From: Rs1 sp036960485
GTDB taxonomy: Bacteria; Pseudomonadota; Gammaproteobacteria; Pseudomonadales; Balneatricaceae
Direction: 5' to 3'
Length of the DNA stretch: 64,000 nucleotides
Assembly (NCBI GenBank): GCA_036960485.1
Contig: JBALXS010000008.1
Coordinates: 15,502 to 79,501 of the forward strand
A model generated the notes under the pieces. It saw only the letters and a program-made list of their open reading frames with translations, searched no databases and was not told where the DNA came from. This document shows, in pieces, positions 25,418-34,490 of the stretch (within the stretch, counting starts at the first letter, position 1; each line of letters opens with the position of its first letter). A program made the translations under genes and the position numbers.

Positions 25418-26314
25418 ATGCGCAGCCTACCTCTCAAATCACTACAAACATTTGAAGCCGTTGCTAGACACAACAATTATTATGGCGCAGCACAAGAACT
25501 ATTTGTGACTCCTTCAGCGGTCAGTCATCAGATAAAAAACCTTGAAGCATGGTTAAAGCGCCCTCTTTTTAAAAGAAGAGGCAATCAATTAGAATTACTG
25601 CCCCATGCAAAACTATTAGCCAATAGCCTTTCGTCATCTATAGGGGATATTAAAGCCGCTTGTCATACAGCAATGCAGACGGAGCAAAGTAATAAGCTTG
25701 TTATTGCTGCGATTCCCTCTGTTGCAACTTGCTGGTTAATTCCGCGCTTAAATGACTTCCAACAACGGTATCCCGAAATTTCTCTTCGCGTTACTTATGC
25801 TTTGCACGGTTTTGAAATTGATTTTACAGAGGTAGACATCGCTTTTGTCTTCGCTAAATCTAAGCCGATTATTGAAGAAAATAATGTTGAATTGTTTCGC
25901 TCAGGTAAGAGTTATCCAGTATGTAGTGCCGACTTTTTACGTAATAATGGGCCTTTTTGTGATGCGAAAATCGCTAATTTAGCACTGTTACACGACACTG
26001 CCATCGGTGACAGCTGGCAAGATTGGTGCAAAAATTTACAACTGCCTTTTGCCGGCGCGACTGACGGCCCAGCTTTTGATGATTTTAATTTATTACGCTC
26101 TGCAGCGCTTGCAGGACAGGGAATTGCACTTTGCCCAATAGCCATGATAGAGGACGATTTAAAAGCCCAACGCTTAGTGCAAGTTTCACAATCGTCTGTG
26201 TCTACAACCGGCGGCTATTATTTAGTAAGCCGTTCCGACCAAAGCGATTTAAATGTTAGTAGCCAGCAATTTAGAGATTGGGTATTTAATTTTCAAACAG
26301 CAACACCAAGTTAA
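25418..26314 (+). CDS. LysR-family regulator, GcvA-like, probably of creatine use
   Basis: 298 residues. 'MRSLPLKSLQTFEAVARH' followed by 'GAAQELFVTPSAVSHQIKNL' is the typical GcvA-type DNA-binding start; the substrate-binding domain fills residues about 90-295. AGGAG nine bases before the ATG supports the start. It is divergent from creatinase across a region with a long perfect dyad, so control of creatinase and possibly of the transporter operon is likely. The inducer (creatine or sarcosine) is inferred, not seen. Confidence 0.88.
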   Translation: MRSLPLKSLQTFEAVARHNNYYGAAQELFVTPSAVSHQIKNLEAWLKRPLFKRRGNQLELLPHAKLLANSLSSSIGDIKAACHTAMQTEQSNKLVIAAIPSVATCWLIPRLNDFQQRYPEISLRVTYALHGFEIDFTEVDIAFVFAKSKPIIEENNVELFRSGKSYPVCSADFLRNNGPFCDAKIANLALLHDTAIGDSWQDWCKNLQLPFAGATDGPAFDDFNLLRSAALAGQGIALCPIAMIEDDLKAQRLVQVSQSSVSTTGGYYLVSRSDQSDLNVSSQQFRDWVFNFQTATPS

Positions 26315-26330
26315 ACGAGATCAAGCTAAT

Positions 26331-27086
26331 TTAAGTTAAGCCATCGAATACCAACTTTGCGCCTATTATAAAGAGCATCACAAAAATAATCTTTACAAAT
26401 AATTCATTACCTATTTTTCCTTGAATCACTAAACCTAGCTTTACCCCTATCCATGCAATGGGTGCTAGCAACAATGCCAATAATAAATTATCAAAGCTCA
26501 ACTGCCCTAGCATTGCATACGGTATTAGTTTAATACTGTTAACGACGGCAAAAAAGTATACTGCTGTCGCCAAGAAAGTTTCCTTCTTCAACTTTAATGG
26601 TAATAGATAAAAGCTGACAGGCGGCCCTCCTGCATGGGCAATAAAACTGCTCAGACCAGCAATAAAACCACAAACTCGACCAACCCAAGCACTACTAGAG
26701 AAACCTAACTCTACGCCTTTTAACAAGCCCCAAATCGCGAATATTATTGACATAGCTCCTAACAGCAACTTTATTATTTGCGGGTTAAAGTAATCATATA
26801 AGAGATAACCTAAAGCTATGCCTAATACTGCTGCAGGCAAAAGCAATAACAGAGTTTGCCGCTGCTGTTTTCCCCACCAATACTTAACACTTAAAATATC
26901 CATAAATATTAATAGTGGAAGCATAATTGCAGCAGCACGTAATGGATCCACCTGAAGAGCAAGTAGCGGCACCGCAATAATACCAACCCCCCCTGCAAAT
27001 CCAGATTTAGATATCCCAGTAATCAAAACAGCGGGAATAGCCACCAGCAATAACAGATAATTCTCAAATAAGTAACTAGTCAACAT
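26331..27086 (-). CDS. TauE/SafE-family membrane permease
   Basis: 251 residues with about eight hydrophobic helices. 'ITGISKSGFAGGVGIIAVPL' near the N-terminus and 'GLSSFIAHAGGPPVSFYLLP' in the middle are the two repeat signatures of the TauE/SafE (DUF81) family, which exports sulfite, sulfoacetate or other small organic anions. It ends 16 bases from the convergent LysR stop codon. The ribosome-binding site is weak. Whether it belongs to the creatine island is unclear; its substrate cannot be deduced. Confidence 0.87.
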   Translation of the reverse strand: MLTSYLFENYLLLLVAIPAVLITGISKSGFAGGVGIIAVPLLALQVDPLRAAAIMLPLLIFMDILSVKYWWGKQQRQTLLLLLPAAVLGIALGYLLYDYFNPQIIKLLLGAMSIIFAIWGLLKGVELGFSSSAWVGRVCGFIAGLSSFIAHAGGPPVSFYLLPLKLKKETFLATAVYFFAVVNSIKLIPYAMLGQLSFDNLLLALLLAPIAWIGVKLGLVIQGKIGNELFVKIIFVMLFIIGAKLVFDGLT

Positions 27087-27282
27087 AATATTTTTATATC
27101 ACCGCTATAAGTTTAATCTTGGTTTAATTTTAGCTTAATTCCAGTTTAGCGAAATTTTCAATTTTCTTATTTGAAAGCTATAGTAAGTTTCTAACAAACA
27201 CGACGGTCGATTCAAATAATACAATCACTGCTCGCCTTTTCCCAATAAACTAACATTTTCCATTAAAAATGGACTCTAGCGC

Positions 27283-28326
27283 ATGAAAAGAAAGCAACCG
27301 TGTAAATACCCGCAAATAGCAATGTTACGAACAATATTTATCAAGCTTTTTTCAACAGCATTAAACACCTTTTATTTCCTGCCACTAGTCTTTAGAGGGC
27401 TGTTGCTCGGGCCTACTTTGTTAGTTTTAGCAATCATCGTTTATCAGTGGTTTATAATAGAAGACCCGCAGCGCTCACTCACCATTATTAATACACAAAC
27501 TATCCAGCATCCAAATTACCACAGCATAGCAACGCGGGCCTTAGCCAAATTTGAAAGCTTACCCGCTCTTGATAAAAACAATTTAGTAGCAAACCTAAAA
27601 AGCAATATTTCACCCCTTCAACAGTGGCTTGACAGCTTAGTTCGATTCGAGAACTTAACACTGTGCTTAGGAGAGTCTCATCGTGAGATAACTCGTGATT
27701 TTTTGGCATCCCAAATTTTTAAAGACTTCAGTTTTAACGTTTTATTCTTGGAAACTAGTGAGCAAAAACTAGAGAAGATTAATCAACGGCTAGCTTCGAC
27801 CACCGATTATTTTCCGCTATTAAACGCCGATATATTACAAATTTTACGCACGGTACAGCACAAGAACCCAGCAATCGATATTTATGCTATAGACGCACAG
27901 AGCAGAGCTAATGACAGGCAATCAGCTAAATCACAGGCGACTATAAAAACGAGAGAGGAACAAATTTATAGTAATTTCAAACGCTATCACACTCAAAATA
28001 CCCGTAGCATAATATTATTTGGCGCTGTGCATTGCAGCTTCTCGGATACCTGGCTCTACGGAAAACTAATATCGAGATTAGAAAAGAAAAAACCTCAACA
28101 ATTACTTAATACGCGCGTTTTTAGTGAGCACGAAGACGGACCAATTGAAGCATTTGTTTACTTTCTTGATCAATTAGCACCCATATCCGGCCATTTTGTT
28201 ATCAATAACACTAAGCTATTTTCCGAACTTATCAATCAATGGTTCCCACTGACACAACAAGTTACTTTTAAGCCTTTTCAAAGCATTGTTATTTATCGCC
28301 ACGAGCTAATGAAAAACAGCCCATAA
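27283..28326 (+). CDS. Membrane-anchored protein with EreA/ChaN-like fold signature
   Basis: 347 residues. One hydrophobic region at about 33-60 anchors a large domain, probably outside the cytoplasm. 'LCLGESHREITRDFL' (about 127-141), 'VLFLETSEQ' (about 150) and 'IILFGAVHCSF' (about 244-254) fit the G-E-x-H, F-E and G-x-x-H pattern of the EreA/ChaN/TIKI-like superfamily, which covers hydrolases and haem-binding proteins. I cannot tell which activity, if any, applies. The first ATG has no clear ribosome-binding site; Met14 is an alternative. It stands alone between minus-strand genes. Confidence 0.6.
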   Translation: MKRKQPCKYPQIAMLRTIFIKLFSTALNTFYFLPLVFRGLLLGPTLLVLAIIVYQWFIIEDPQRSLTIINTQTIQHPNYHSIATRALAKFESLPALDKNNLVANLKSNISPLQQWLDSLVRFENLTLCLGESHREITRDFLASQIFKDFSFNVLFLETSEQKLEKINQRLASTTDYFPLLNADILQILRTVQHKNPAIDIYAIDAQSRANDRQSAKSQATIKTREEQIYSNFKRYHTQNTRSIILFGAVHCSFSDTWLYGKLISRLEKKKPQQLLNTRVFSEHEDGPIEAFVYFLDQLAPISGHFVINNTKLFSELINQWFPLTQQVTFKPFQSIVIYRHELMKNSP

Positions 28327-28363
28327 ACCCATAGCAGTAAATGATTCAAACTAATTTAAGGTT

Positions 28364-29083
28364 TTAAGATAGTAGTGCACCGCCTTCTACATCCACAATA
28401 GTGCCTGTTGCATAATTGGTGGTCATTGCAAAAATAATACCGTTGGCAACTTCTTCAGGTTGTCCTACTCTGCCTAGAGGTATATGTGCAGTCATATCAG
28501 CTAATTGCTGCTGCTTGTTTTCGCCAAATCCATCCCACATAGCTGTTTCAATCAAACCAGGAGATACGCCGTTAATGCGTTTTGGTGCTATTTCTATCGA
28601 CACAGCCCTGATGAACGCTTCTACCGCTCCACCTGTACAACTCAGTGATGACATACCTTTTTTGTATTTACGTGCTGGGCTTCCACTAACTAAAGTAATT
28701 GAGCCTGTTGCGCTGACGAAAGGCTCGCCTGTGCGCACAACATTGGTATAGCCCCAAAATTTTTGAAAAGCTGCTGAGAATTGCTCACTGGTTTGTTCTA
28801 TAAATGGCGCGATGGTTCGTTCAGCACCTGTTGCAGCTGATACTAAATGATCTATCTCGCCCACTTCTGCAAATAACTTTTTTAAACTTCCTTCATCGTG
28901 CGTATCCACTACTCTAAACTGCACACTATCAGCACATTGTACTCGGGCACTTTCAATGTTTGCCTGTGTCCTGCTGGCCGCGTAAACTTTAGCGCCCATC
29001 GCCGTAGCCGCTTTAACCACAGCTAGACCTATACCTGATGTTCCACCGATAACTACAACTGTTTTTTCAGATAGATTTTGCAT
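28364..29083 (-). CDS. Atypical short-chain dehydrogenase/reductase-like protein
   Basis: 239-residue Rossmann protein with the dinucleotide motif 'VVIGGTSGIGLAVV' and the C-terminal 'INGVSPGLIETAMWDGFG' and 'GTIVDVEGGALLS'. The catalytic Y-x3-K is missing: the region aligning with it reads 'SLSCTGGAVEAF', putting Leu and Gly where Tyr and Lys belong. The N-A-G motif is also changed ('VSAATGAER'). It may bind NAD(P) without normal SDR catalysis, or use other residues, as in some known divergent SDR subfamilies. GGAG six bases before the ATG supports the start. The partner pathway is not evident. Confidence 0.82.
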   Translation of the reverse strand: MQNLSEKTVVVIGGTSGIGLAVVKAATAMGAKVYAASRTQANIESARVQCADSVQFRVVDTHDEGSLKKLFAEVGEIDHLVSAATGAERTIAPFIEQTSEQFSAAFQKFWGYTNVVRTGEPFVSATGSITLVSGSPARKYKKGMSSLSCTGGAVEAFIRAVSIEIAPKRINGVSPGLIETAMWDGFGENKQQQLADMTAHIPLGRVGQPEEVANGIIFAMTTNYATGTIVDVEGGALLS

Positions 29084-29438
29084 TTATGTCTCCAACTTTA
29101 ATATTCATTAATTCTAAAAATACATGTTCCAAATATAACTTCTTGCACATGCTTTAATACGCTAATCTTTACCCCTACAATGAAACTGCTTTTGCTAGCT
29201 ATTTAATAAGCACATACACACTGTAGGTTCAGGCATTGTTCTTAGCGTTTACCCGATAAATCAACTGCTTTTGCATGAAAAAACTTCAATTACTCAGGCT
29301 AAGCTATTCAATTTTATTGCTAATTTTTAAGAATAGATTAGTGTACACTTGAAATAGTGTCTTTTCACTTTACAGTAAAATAACTTAGTTCAAATTTCGC
29401 ATTATTTCATAAAAATCCAACGTTAATAGGCTTTTACA
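29084..29438. other. Divergent promoter region between SDR and diguanylate cyclase genes
   Basis: About 355 AT-rich bases. It must serve genes on both sides. No coding frame, RNA or clear dyad was seen. Confidence 0.45.
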
Positions 29439-30875
29439 TTGTTATCTAAAAAAATAAAAATCATGCTGTTACTGTGTAGCATACTAGCACTGGGCTTCAT
29501 CGCCACGAGCATGGTTGGATACTTTGTAGCCAGAGATTCTTTAACTAAACAAATTTCGACTGATACCTTGCCTCTTATCGGCGATAACATCTACTCTGAA
29601 ATCCAGCGCGACTTATTAAAACCTATCATTATTTCATCACTTATGGCTAACGATACTTTTTTAAAAGATTGGGTAATAGATGGCGAGAATGAAACACAGC
29701 AAATCGCTAAATACTTAAAGAATATACAAGCCAATTACAACACTGTCACTAGCTTCTTTGTATCTGATAAAACGCTTAAGTATTACCATCCAACCGGTAT
29801 TTTTAAAACAATATCTGAGAAAGCTCCCGCTGATCAATGGTATTTTGATACTAAAAAGAATGGCAATACGCATGAGTTGAACGTTGATTACGATCGCTAT
29901 GCCGATAACGCATTAACCGTGTTTATCAATTACAAATTATACGACGATAACCAACAGTTTCTCGGTATTACAGGTGTTGGACTCGCTTTAACTAAAGTAC
30001 GTACTTTATTAGAACAATATCAGAGAAAGTATCAGCGAGAAGTATTTTTTGTAGATGCAGCAGGTGAAGTTACCTTACGTGGATCTATCTATAGCGGCGA
30101 CATTGATTTCAGCCAAATGAACAATGGCAAGACGTTAAAACAGCAGTTACTTAATTTCAGCAATTCTTCTTTAACTTATCACCAAGGTAATAACAATATC
30201 TTGCTTGATAGCCGCTACATTGAAGAGTTTAATTGGTATTTAATGGTTAGGCAAAGTGACCAAGTTTTAGATAAGAATATTTTTGATTCCTTACTCGTTA
30301 ATCTATTAATTTCATTAGTAATTACTATAACAATACTCACTGTTACTTGGTTAACCCTCAGCAGTTACCAGCGTCAATTAGAAATCATGGCTACTACCGA
30401 CAAACTAACAGGGCTCAGCAACCGACACATGCTCGATCCAATCTTAGAGCAGATGTTTAAAGTATCAACACGTAGTAACACTGCATTATCTGCGCTTATT
30501 CTGGATATTGATAAGTTCAAAGACATCAATGATCAATATGGTCATCCATTTGGCGATACCATACTCGTGGAAATCGCTCATTTATTAAAATCTTCGGTCA
30601 GGAAATCTGATGTTTTATGCCGCTGGGGTGGGGAAGAATTTTTATTACTGATGCCCAATTGTAATGCAACGCAAGTGGTCAGTTTTATTAAACAGCTGCA
30701 GCAAAAGTTTGCAGACCATAACTTTTACCATGAGCAGCAGCCTATCAAAATACAGTGGAGCGTTGGTGTTGCCCACAAAAACAATACTGACAAACCCAGT
30801 GATTTTATTTACCGCGCTGATCAAGCATTGTTATTAGCAAAAAATAGTGGCAGAAATCAAATGGTTATTGCATAA
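29439..30875 (+). CDS. Diguanylate cyclase with periplasmic Cache-like sensor
   Basis: 478 residues starting at TTG, with TAGG eight bases upstream; Met9 is an alternative. Helices at about 8-28 and 287-305 bracket a periplasmic sensor of about 255 residues with a dCache-like pattern ('TVTSFFVSDKTLKYYHPTGI', 'GVGLALTKVRTLLEQYQ'). The GGDEF domain has an active GGEEF motif (about residue 397) in 'CRWGGEEFLLLMP', and RKSD five residues before it forms the product-inhibition I-site. It should make c-di-GMP in response to an external signal such as an amino acid or carboxylate. No EAL domain. Confidence 0.93.
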   Translation: MLSKKIKIMLLLCSILALGFIATSMVGYFVARDSLTKQISTDTLPLIGDNIYSEIQRDLLKPIIISSLMANDTFLKDWVIDGENETQQIAKYLKNIQANYNTVTSFFVSDKTLKYYHPTGIFKTISEKAPADQWYFDTKKNGNTHELNVDYDRYADNALTVFINYKLYDDNQQFLGITGVGLALTKVRTLLEQYQRKYQREVFFVDAAGEVTLRGSIYSGDIDFSQMNNGKTLKQQLLNFSNSSLTYHQGNNNILLDSRYIEEFNWYLMVRQSDQVLDKNIFDSLLVNLLISLVITITILTVTWLTLSSYQRQLEIMATTDKLTGLSNRHMLDPILEQMFKVSTRSNTALSALILDIDKFKDINDQYGHPFGDTILVEIAHLLKSSVRKSDVLCRWGGEEFLLLMPNCNATQVVSFIKQLQQKFADHNFYHEQQPIKIQWSVGVAHKNNTDKPSDFIYRADQALLLAKNSGRNQMVIA

Positions 30876-30999
30876 CAACTGTCGTCAACCTTGACCGTTA
30901 CGTTTTTAAACAAGCAATGCTAGCAAAAAACGCAGCAATATATTCAAGTAAACATTTATGGTTAGCGCAACCTTATTAAATCTATTCTCGGAGAGAAAA

Positions 31000-31854
31000 A
31001 TGTTAGATGAGAACCAACTAAGTAGCTATCAAAATGATGGCTACTGCGTAATCGAAGATTTCAAAAGCCTTGCTCAATGCAAGGTTTTACAATTGCGAGC
31101 AGAGCAAATCGTCGACGAGTTTTCAGCTGAAGATATCTCTATTTTTACCACTAGAGAACAACAGCGTAATGCCGACGACTATTTTTTAAGTTCTGGTGAT
31201 AAAATACGCTGCTTTTTCGAAGAGGAAGCAATTGATGCACAGGGCGACATCACTGTCGAGAAAAGCAAAGCTATCAATAAACTGGGCCATGCTATGCATC
31301 AAGAAGATGCGGTATTTAGAAACTTTAGCAGCGATGATAAACTGCAACAGATTTGCCAACAGATAGGCTTTAACGATCCTCGTTTACTGCAAAGTATGTA
31401 CATTTTCAAGCAGCCTAGAATTGGCGGTGAAGTCGATATCCATCAAGATTCTACTTTTTTGTATACCGATCCATTAAGTGTAGTGGGTTTCTGGTTTGCC
31501 CTAGAAGACGCCACATTAGAAAACGGCTGCCTTTGGGGAATGCCTAAAGGGCAAAAATTACCTTTAGAAAAAATAATGAAACGTAAAGCTAATGGTGTTG
31601 GCATAGAGTTCGAACTCTTAGCCGATATCTCTTATGACCAAACAGATTTTGTTCCCCTTGAAGTAAAAGCGGGTACTTTAATTATGTTTGATGGCCGTTT
31701 CCCACATTTTTCTAAAGCCAATAGATCTGAAAAAACACGCCACGCCTTCACATTACACATTATTGAAGGGCAAGCGAATTACCCGCAGTTTAATTGGCTA
31801 CAACGAGCAGATAAACAAGCATTTCCTAGCTTTTCACAACTTAAGGCAATGTAA
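31000..31854 (+). CDS. Phytanoyl-CoA dioxygenase (PhyH) family protein
   Basis: 284-residue Fe(II)/2-oxoglutarate oxygenase, cytoplasmic. The metal ligands are visible as H-x-D in 'DIHQDSTFLY' and the distal His in 'GRFPHFSKANRS'; the Arg in 'SEKTRHAFTLHI' would hold 2-oxoglutarate. 'QNDGYCVIEDF' is the usual family opening. A start at 30958 is possible, but GGAG six bases before the ATG at 31000 makes that the better choice. The substrate is unknown; bacterial relatives act on small organic molecules. It is followed by a LysE-type exporter on the same strand. Confidence 0.87.
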   Translation: MLDENQLSSYQNDGYCVIEDFKSLAQCKVLQLRAEQIVDEFSAEDISIFTTREQQRNADDYFLSSGDKIRCFFEEEAIDAQGDITVEKSKAINKLGHAMHQEDAVFRNFSSDDKLQQICQQIGFNDPRLLQSMYIFKQPRIGGEVDIHQDSTFLYTDPLSVVGFWFALEDATLENGCLWGMPKGQKLPLEKIMKRKANGVGIEFELLADISYDQTDFVPLEVKAGTLIMFDGRFPHFSKANRSEKTRHAFTLHIIEGQANYPQFNWLQRADKQAFPSFSQLKAM

Positions 31855-31937
31855 AATTTCAAGCATTCACCTTATACTGATTAGCCCACTACTCTTAGCA
31901 GTATTACTATTAACAGCCACACAACACTGAATAATTT

Positions 31938-32558
31938 ATGTCATTAACTATACTCTCACTTTTTATCACCACGTTCTTCTTCGTATCGATCACACCAGGT
32001 ATGTGCATGTTACTGGCACTTACCTTGGGCATGTCGATAGGTGTGCGCAAAACAATGTATATGATGCTTGGAGAAATGTTAGGAGTTGCCCTCGTTGCAA
32101 CTTGCGCAGCTTTAGGCGTGGCAACTTTAATGCTCCAGCTTCCTCAGGCATTTATCCTATTAAAAATAGCAGGCGGAGCATACTTAGTTTGGCTAGGTTA
32201 CCAAATGTGGTGCTCAAGAGGCAAACTGGTACTTAGTGACACAAAGAACCCAAATCACCAACCTAGCGGTAAGCAGTTAGCTATCAATGGCTTTATTACT
32301 GCGATAGCTAACCCAAAAGGCTGGGCATTTTTGATCACTTTATTGCCATCATTTATTATTGCAGAGCAACCTTTAGCTCCGCAATTAATAGTCATGATCA
32401 GCATTTTGGTATTACTTGAGTTTACGGCCATGATGCTTTATGCCAGTGGCGGAAAAGCGCTTCGACATTTGTTACTTAATAAAAACAATGTAAAATTACT
32501 CAATCGTATCTCAGGCTCTTTGATGGTGATGGTGGGTATTTGGTTAGCTTTTAGTTAA
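31938..32558 (+). CDS. LysE/RhtB-family exporter
   Basis: 206 residues with six hydrophobic helices. 'SITPGMCMLLALTLGMSIGVRKTMYMMLGEMLG' in sense, then 'KIAGGAYLVWLGYQMW' and 'FITAIANPKGWAFLITLLP', are characteristic of the LysE amino-acid exporter superfamily. It would export an amino acid or related compound across the inner membrane. It lies 83 bases after the PhyH-type gene on the same strand; co-transcription is possible. The ribosome-binding site is weak. Confidence 0.88.
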   Translation: MSLTILSLFITTFFFVSITPGMCMLLALTLGMSIGVRKTMYMMLGEMLGVALVATCAALGVATLMLQLPQAFILLKIAGGAYLVWLGYQMWCSRGKLVLSDTKNPNHQPSGKQLAINGFITAIANPKGWAFLITLLPSFIIAEQPLAPQLIVMISILVLLEFTAMMLYASGGKALRHLLLNKNNVKLLNRISGSLMVMVGIWLAFS

Positions 32559-32859
32559 AGACAGCAAAAATTGGATTATCTGGCGTCTCAAAGTGTACTC
32601 TTTGCGACATTCTACTATTTTTCTAAGCTTACGCATTCAACTCCTTTCAGAGTTCTGCTACTCTATGATTTTTAGCATGAATGTATATTTTAACATTAGA
32701 TTAATGTGGACTTAGATAGCTAGATTTCTCTAGTATCACCTTAGAGAAAATTTGTTTCAAAGTGACTATTTAACGATTAAATTTACACTGATGCAACAGA
32801 TAACCAAATAGTGCTACCTAACAACATCTGTACACGGATATGTGTACTGGAGAGAATTT
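32559..32859. other. Leader region of cbtB
   Basis: About 300 bases. An eight-base hairpin TTTCTCTA/TAGAGAAA lies at 32725-32749. I looked for the conserved B12-box of a cobalamin riboswitch, which often precedes cbtB, and did not find it. Confidence 0.4.
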
Positions 32860-33045
32860 ATGCAAAACGTTCAACCTTCAACACTTGCACAATCGCCTAG
32901 TATAGCTGTTTCAAATACTAAGCAAATTCTAGTAGCATTAACTTTAGGCGTCGCTTTAGTTATGCTAGTCGGCTTCGCTCCTATGGAAGTTGTACATAAT
33001 GCTGCCCATGATGCTCGTCATGCTTTTGCATTTCCTTGCCATTAG
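32860..33045 (+). CDS. cbtB: CbtB-family small membrane protein (cobalt transport)
   Basis: 61 residues with one transmembrane helix ('ILVALTLGVALVMLVGFA') and the conserved C-terminus 'HNAAHDARHAFAFPCH', whose histidines and cysteine are the presumed metal-binding element of CbtB. GGAG lies six bases upstream of the ATG at 32860; an upstream in-frame start at 32842 is less likely. CbtB normally precedes cbtA, a larger membrane protein; no cbtA is next to it here, and a strong terminator closes the gene. Cobalt or nickel import is known for the family only by association with B12 regulation. Confidence 0.88.
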   Translation: MQNVQPSTLAQSPSIAVSNTKQILVALTLGVALVMLVGFAPMEVVHNAAHDARHAFAFPCH

Positions 33046-33059
33046 GATTCAGCTAAATA

Positions 33060-33096
33060 ACCAAAGCCATTTCTAATGGTTTTGGTATTGTTTTTT
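33060..33096 (+). terminator. Rho-independent terminator after cbtB
   Basis: An 11-base stem ACCAAAGCCAT / ATGGTTTTGGT with one G-T pair and a five-base loop, followed by ATTGTTTTTT. It begins 15 bases past the cbtB stop codon. Confidence 0.88.
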
Positions 33097-33115
33097 GATT
33101 AACTTAAGCTTATAA

Positions 33116-33440
33116 ATGAGTTGACACTATTAGTAACATCACCAGTCAACAGCTTTGCATTCCCTTCTTATTATTTTGCCAAAAAGAGCCGCATTTTATT
33201 GCAGCGCTCACCGCTCATAAAGCCAGTTTTATTCAAGAAAACCAGTGGCAATTTAGCTTGCCTGAGTTATTTGATTTTCTAAAAGTCTACTACCCTAATA
33301 TCACTGACAATTATCTTACCTTTCGACGTTTACTATTTAACAGCCCCATTAATCAACAACTTGGGCAATACCAAACCAGTATTGTTATCTTAAAAGCTGC
33401 CGATCATATAGATAACACTATTTATTGTTTACAAAATTAA
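33116..33440 (+). pseudogene. Small unknown gene with a +1 shift in its third codon, or a non-AUG start
   Basis: From 33120 the frame runs uninterrupted to TAA at 33438 and encodes a protein-like sequence ('QQLCIPFLLFCQKEPHFIAA', then 'QWQFSLPELFDFLKVYYP' and 'FRRLLFNSPINQQLGQY'). It has no ATG, GTG or early TTG. An ATG at 33116 reads ATG-AGT-TGA; removing one T gives ATG-AGT-GAC and joins the frame, for a 107-residue product. So either a one-base insertion disables the gene, the assembly has an error, or translation starts at ATT 33129 (GAG eight bases upstream) or late at TTG 33258. No family recognised. Confidence 0.45.
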
Positions 33441-33692
33441 GCTTTAGCACTTTTTCTGTTAATGATTATCTGGCGACAACCACTCAGCTGATTTTATGAT
33501 CAGGATGCCAAGGTCTAATACTATTAAAAACCTCCTTTGTTAAAATATCAGCGTATTTTTACGCTAAAGCTGTTAATTCAATTTTATTAAGACTTAAAAT
33601 CGTCATATTAGGTTATTATAATTTTATAGCTTTAGTGTTTAGCGCAGGTTCTTTAATCCATCTAAATATCAGTCGAAAAAAGGAAGATTCAA

Positions 33693-34415
33693 ATGAGTAG
33701 AGTTGCATTAGTAACAGGCGGCACCAGAGGTATAGGTGAAGCAATTAGTACCAAACTTAAGCTTAAAGGCTATCAGGTTATCGCAACTTACGCCGGTAAC
33801 GATCAAGCGGCAAAGTCTTTTACCGAACGCACAGAAATTCCGACAATAAAATTTGATGTATCTGACTTTGCAGCGACTAAAGCTGCTATCGAAAAAGTTG
33901 AAGCGGACTTTGGCAGCATTGAAATTTTAGTTAATAATGCCGGCATTACTAAAGATGGTACGATGCACCGTATGGATTTTGAGCAATGGAATGCAGTTAT
34001 TCAAACCAATCTTTCCTCTTGCTTTAATACTTGTCGCGCAGTGATAGATAATATGCGTGCTAAAGGTTTCGGTCGCATTGTGAATATAGGCTCTGTTAAT
34101 GGCCAAGCGGGGCAATACGGTCAAGTGAATTACGCGGCAGCGAAATCAGGTATACATGGCTTTACTAAAGCGCTTGCACAAGAAAATGCCGCTAAAGGTA
34201 TTACCGTTAATGCCGTTGCACCGGGTTATGTTGATACTGATATGGTAAGAGCTGTGCCGCCAGAAGTACTTGCAAAAATAATTTCAACTATTCCGGTAGG
34301 CCGCTTAGGTCAGCCTGAAGATATAGCGCGAACTGTTGAGTTCTTAGTGAGTGATAATGGTGGTTTTATCACAGGGTCTACACTGTCTATTAATGGCGGT
34401 CAGCACATGTACTAA
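33693..34415 (+). CDS. phaB: Acetoacetyl-CoA reductase
   Basis: 240-residue SDR that reduces acetoacetyl-CoA to (R)-3-hydroxybutyryl-CoA, the monomer for PHB synthesis, with NADPH or NADH. 'ALVTGGTRGIGEAI' binds the cofactor, 'VNNAGITKDGTMHRM' is characteristic of PhaB/FabG, and the catalytic Ser-Tyr-Lys is present (Tyr and Lys in 'NYAAAKSG'). GGA eight bases before the ATG supports the start. It faces the minus-strand phaZ gene, separated by a hairpin. The neighbouring phaC, phaR and phasins favour PhaB over FabG. No beta-ketothiolase gene lies nearby. Confidence 0.93.
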   Translation: MSRVALVTGGTRGIGEAISTKLKLKGYQVIATYAGNDQAAKSFTERTEIPTIKFDVSDFAATKAAIEKVEADFGSIEILVNNAGITKDGTMHRMDFEQWNAVIQTNLSSCFNTCRAVIDNMRAKGFGRIVNIGSVNGQAGQYGQVNYAAAKSGIHGFTKALAQENAAKGITVNAVAPGYVDTDMVRAVPPEVLAKIISTIPVGRLGQPEDIARTVEFLVSDNGGFITGSTLSINGGQHMY

Positions 34416-34428
34416 GCTGCAAGTTGTA

Positions 34429-34462
34429 TCACTGAGCAAGCTATGTGCTAGCTTCTCAGTGA
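34429..34462. terminator. Bidirectional terminator between phaB and phaZ
   Basis: A 14-pair stem with one bulged base (TCACTGAG, AAGCTA and their complements) around loop TGTGC, between two convergent genes. On the plus strand CCCTTTTTTAG follows shortly after. Confidence 0.8.
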
Positions 34463-34490
34463 CATTTATTACCCTTTTTTAGCTAAAAAA

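Noticed and set aside
32559..32859. Cobalamin riboswitch before cbtB
   Set aside because: No B12-box-like sequence or suitable stem arrangement could be seen by eye.
33258..33440. 60-codon frame starting at TTG as a complete gene
   Set aside because: Protein-like sequence continues upstream in the same frame to 33120, so the TTG is probably internal.
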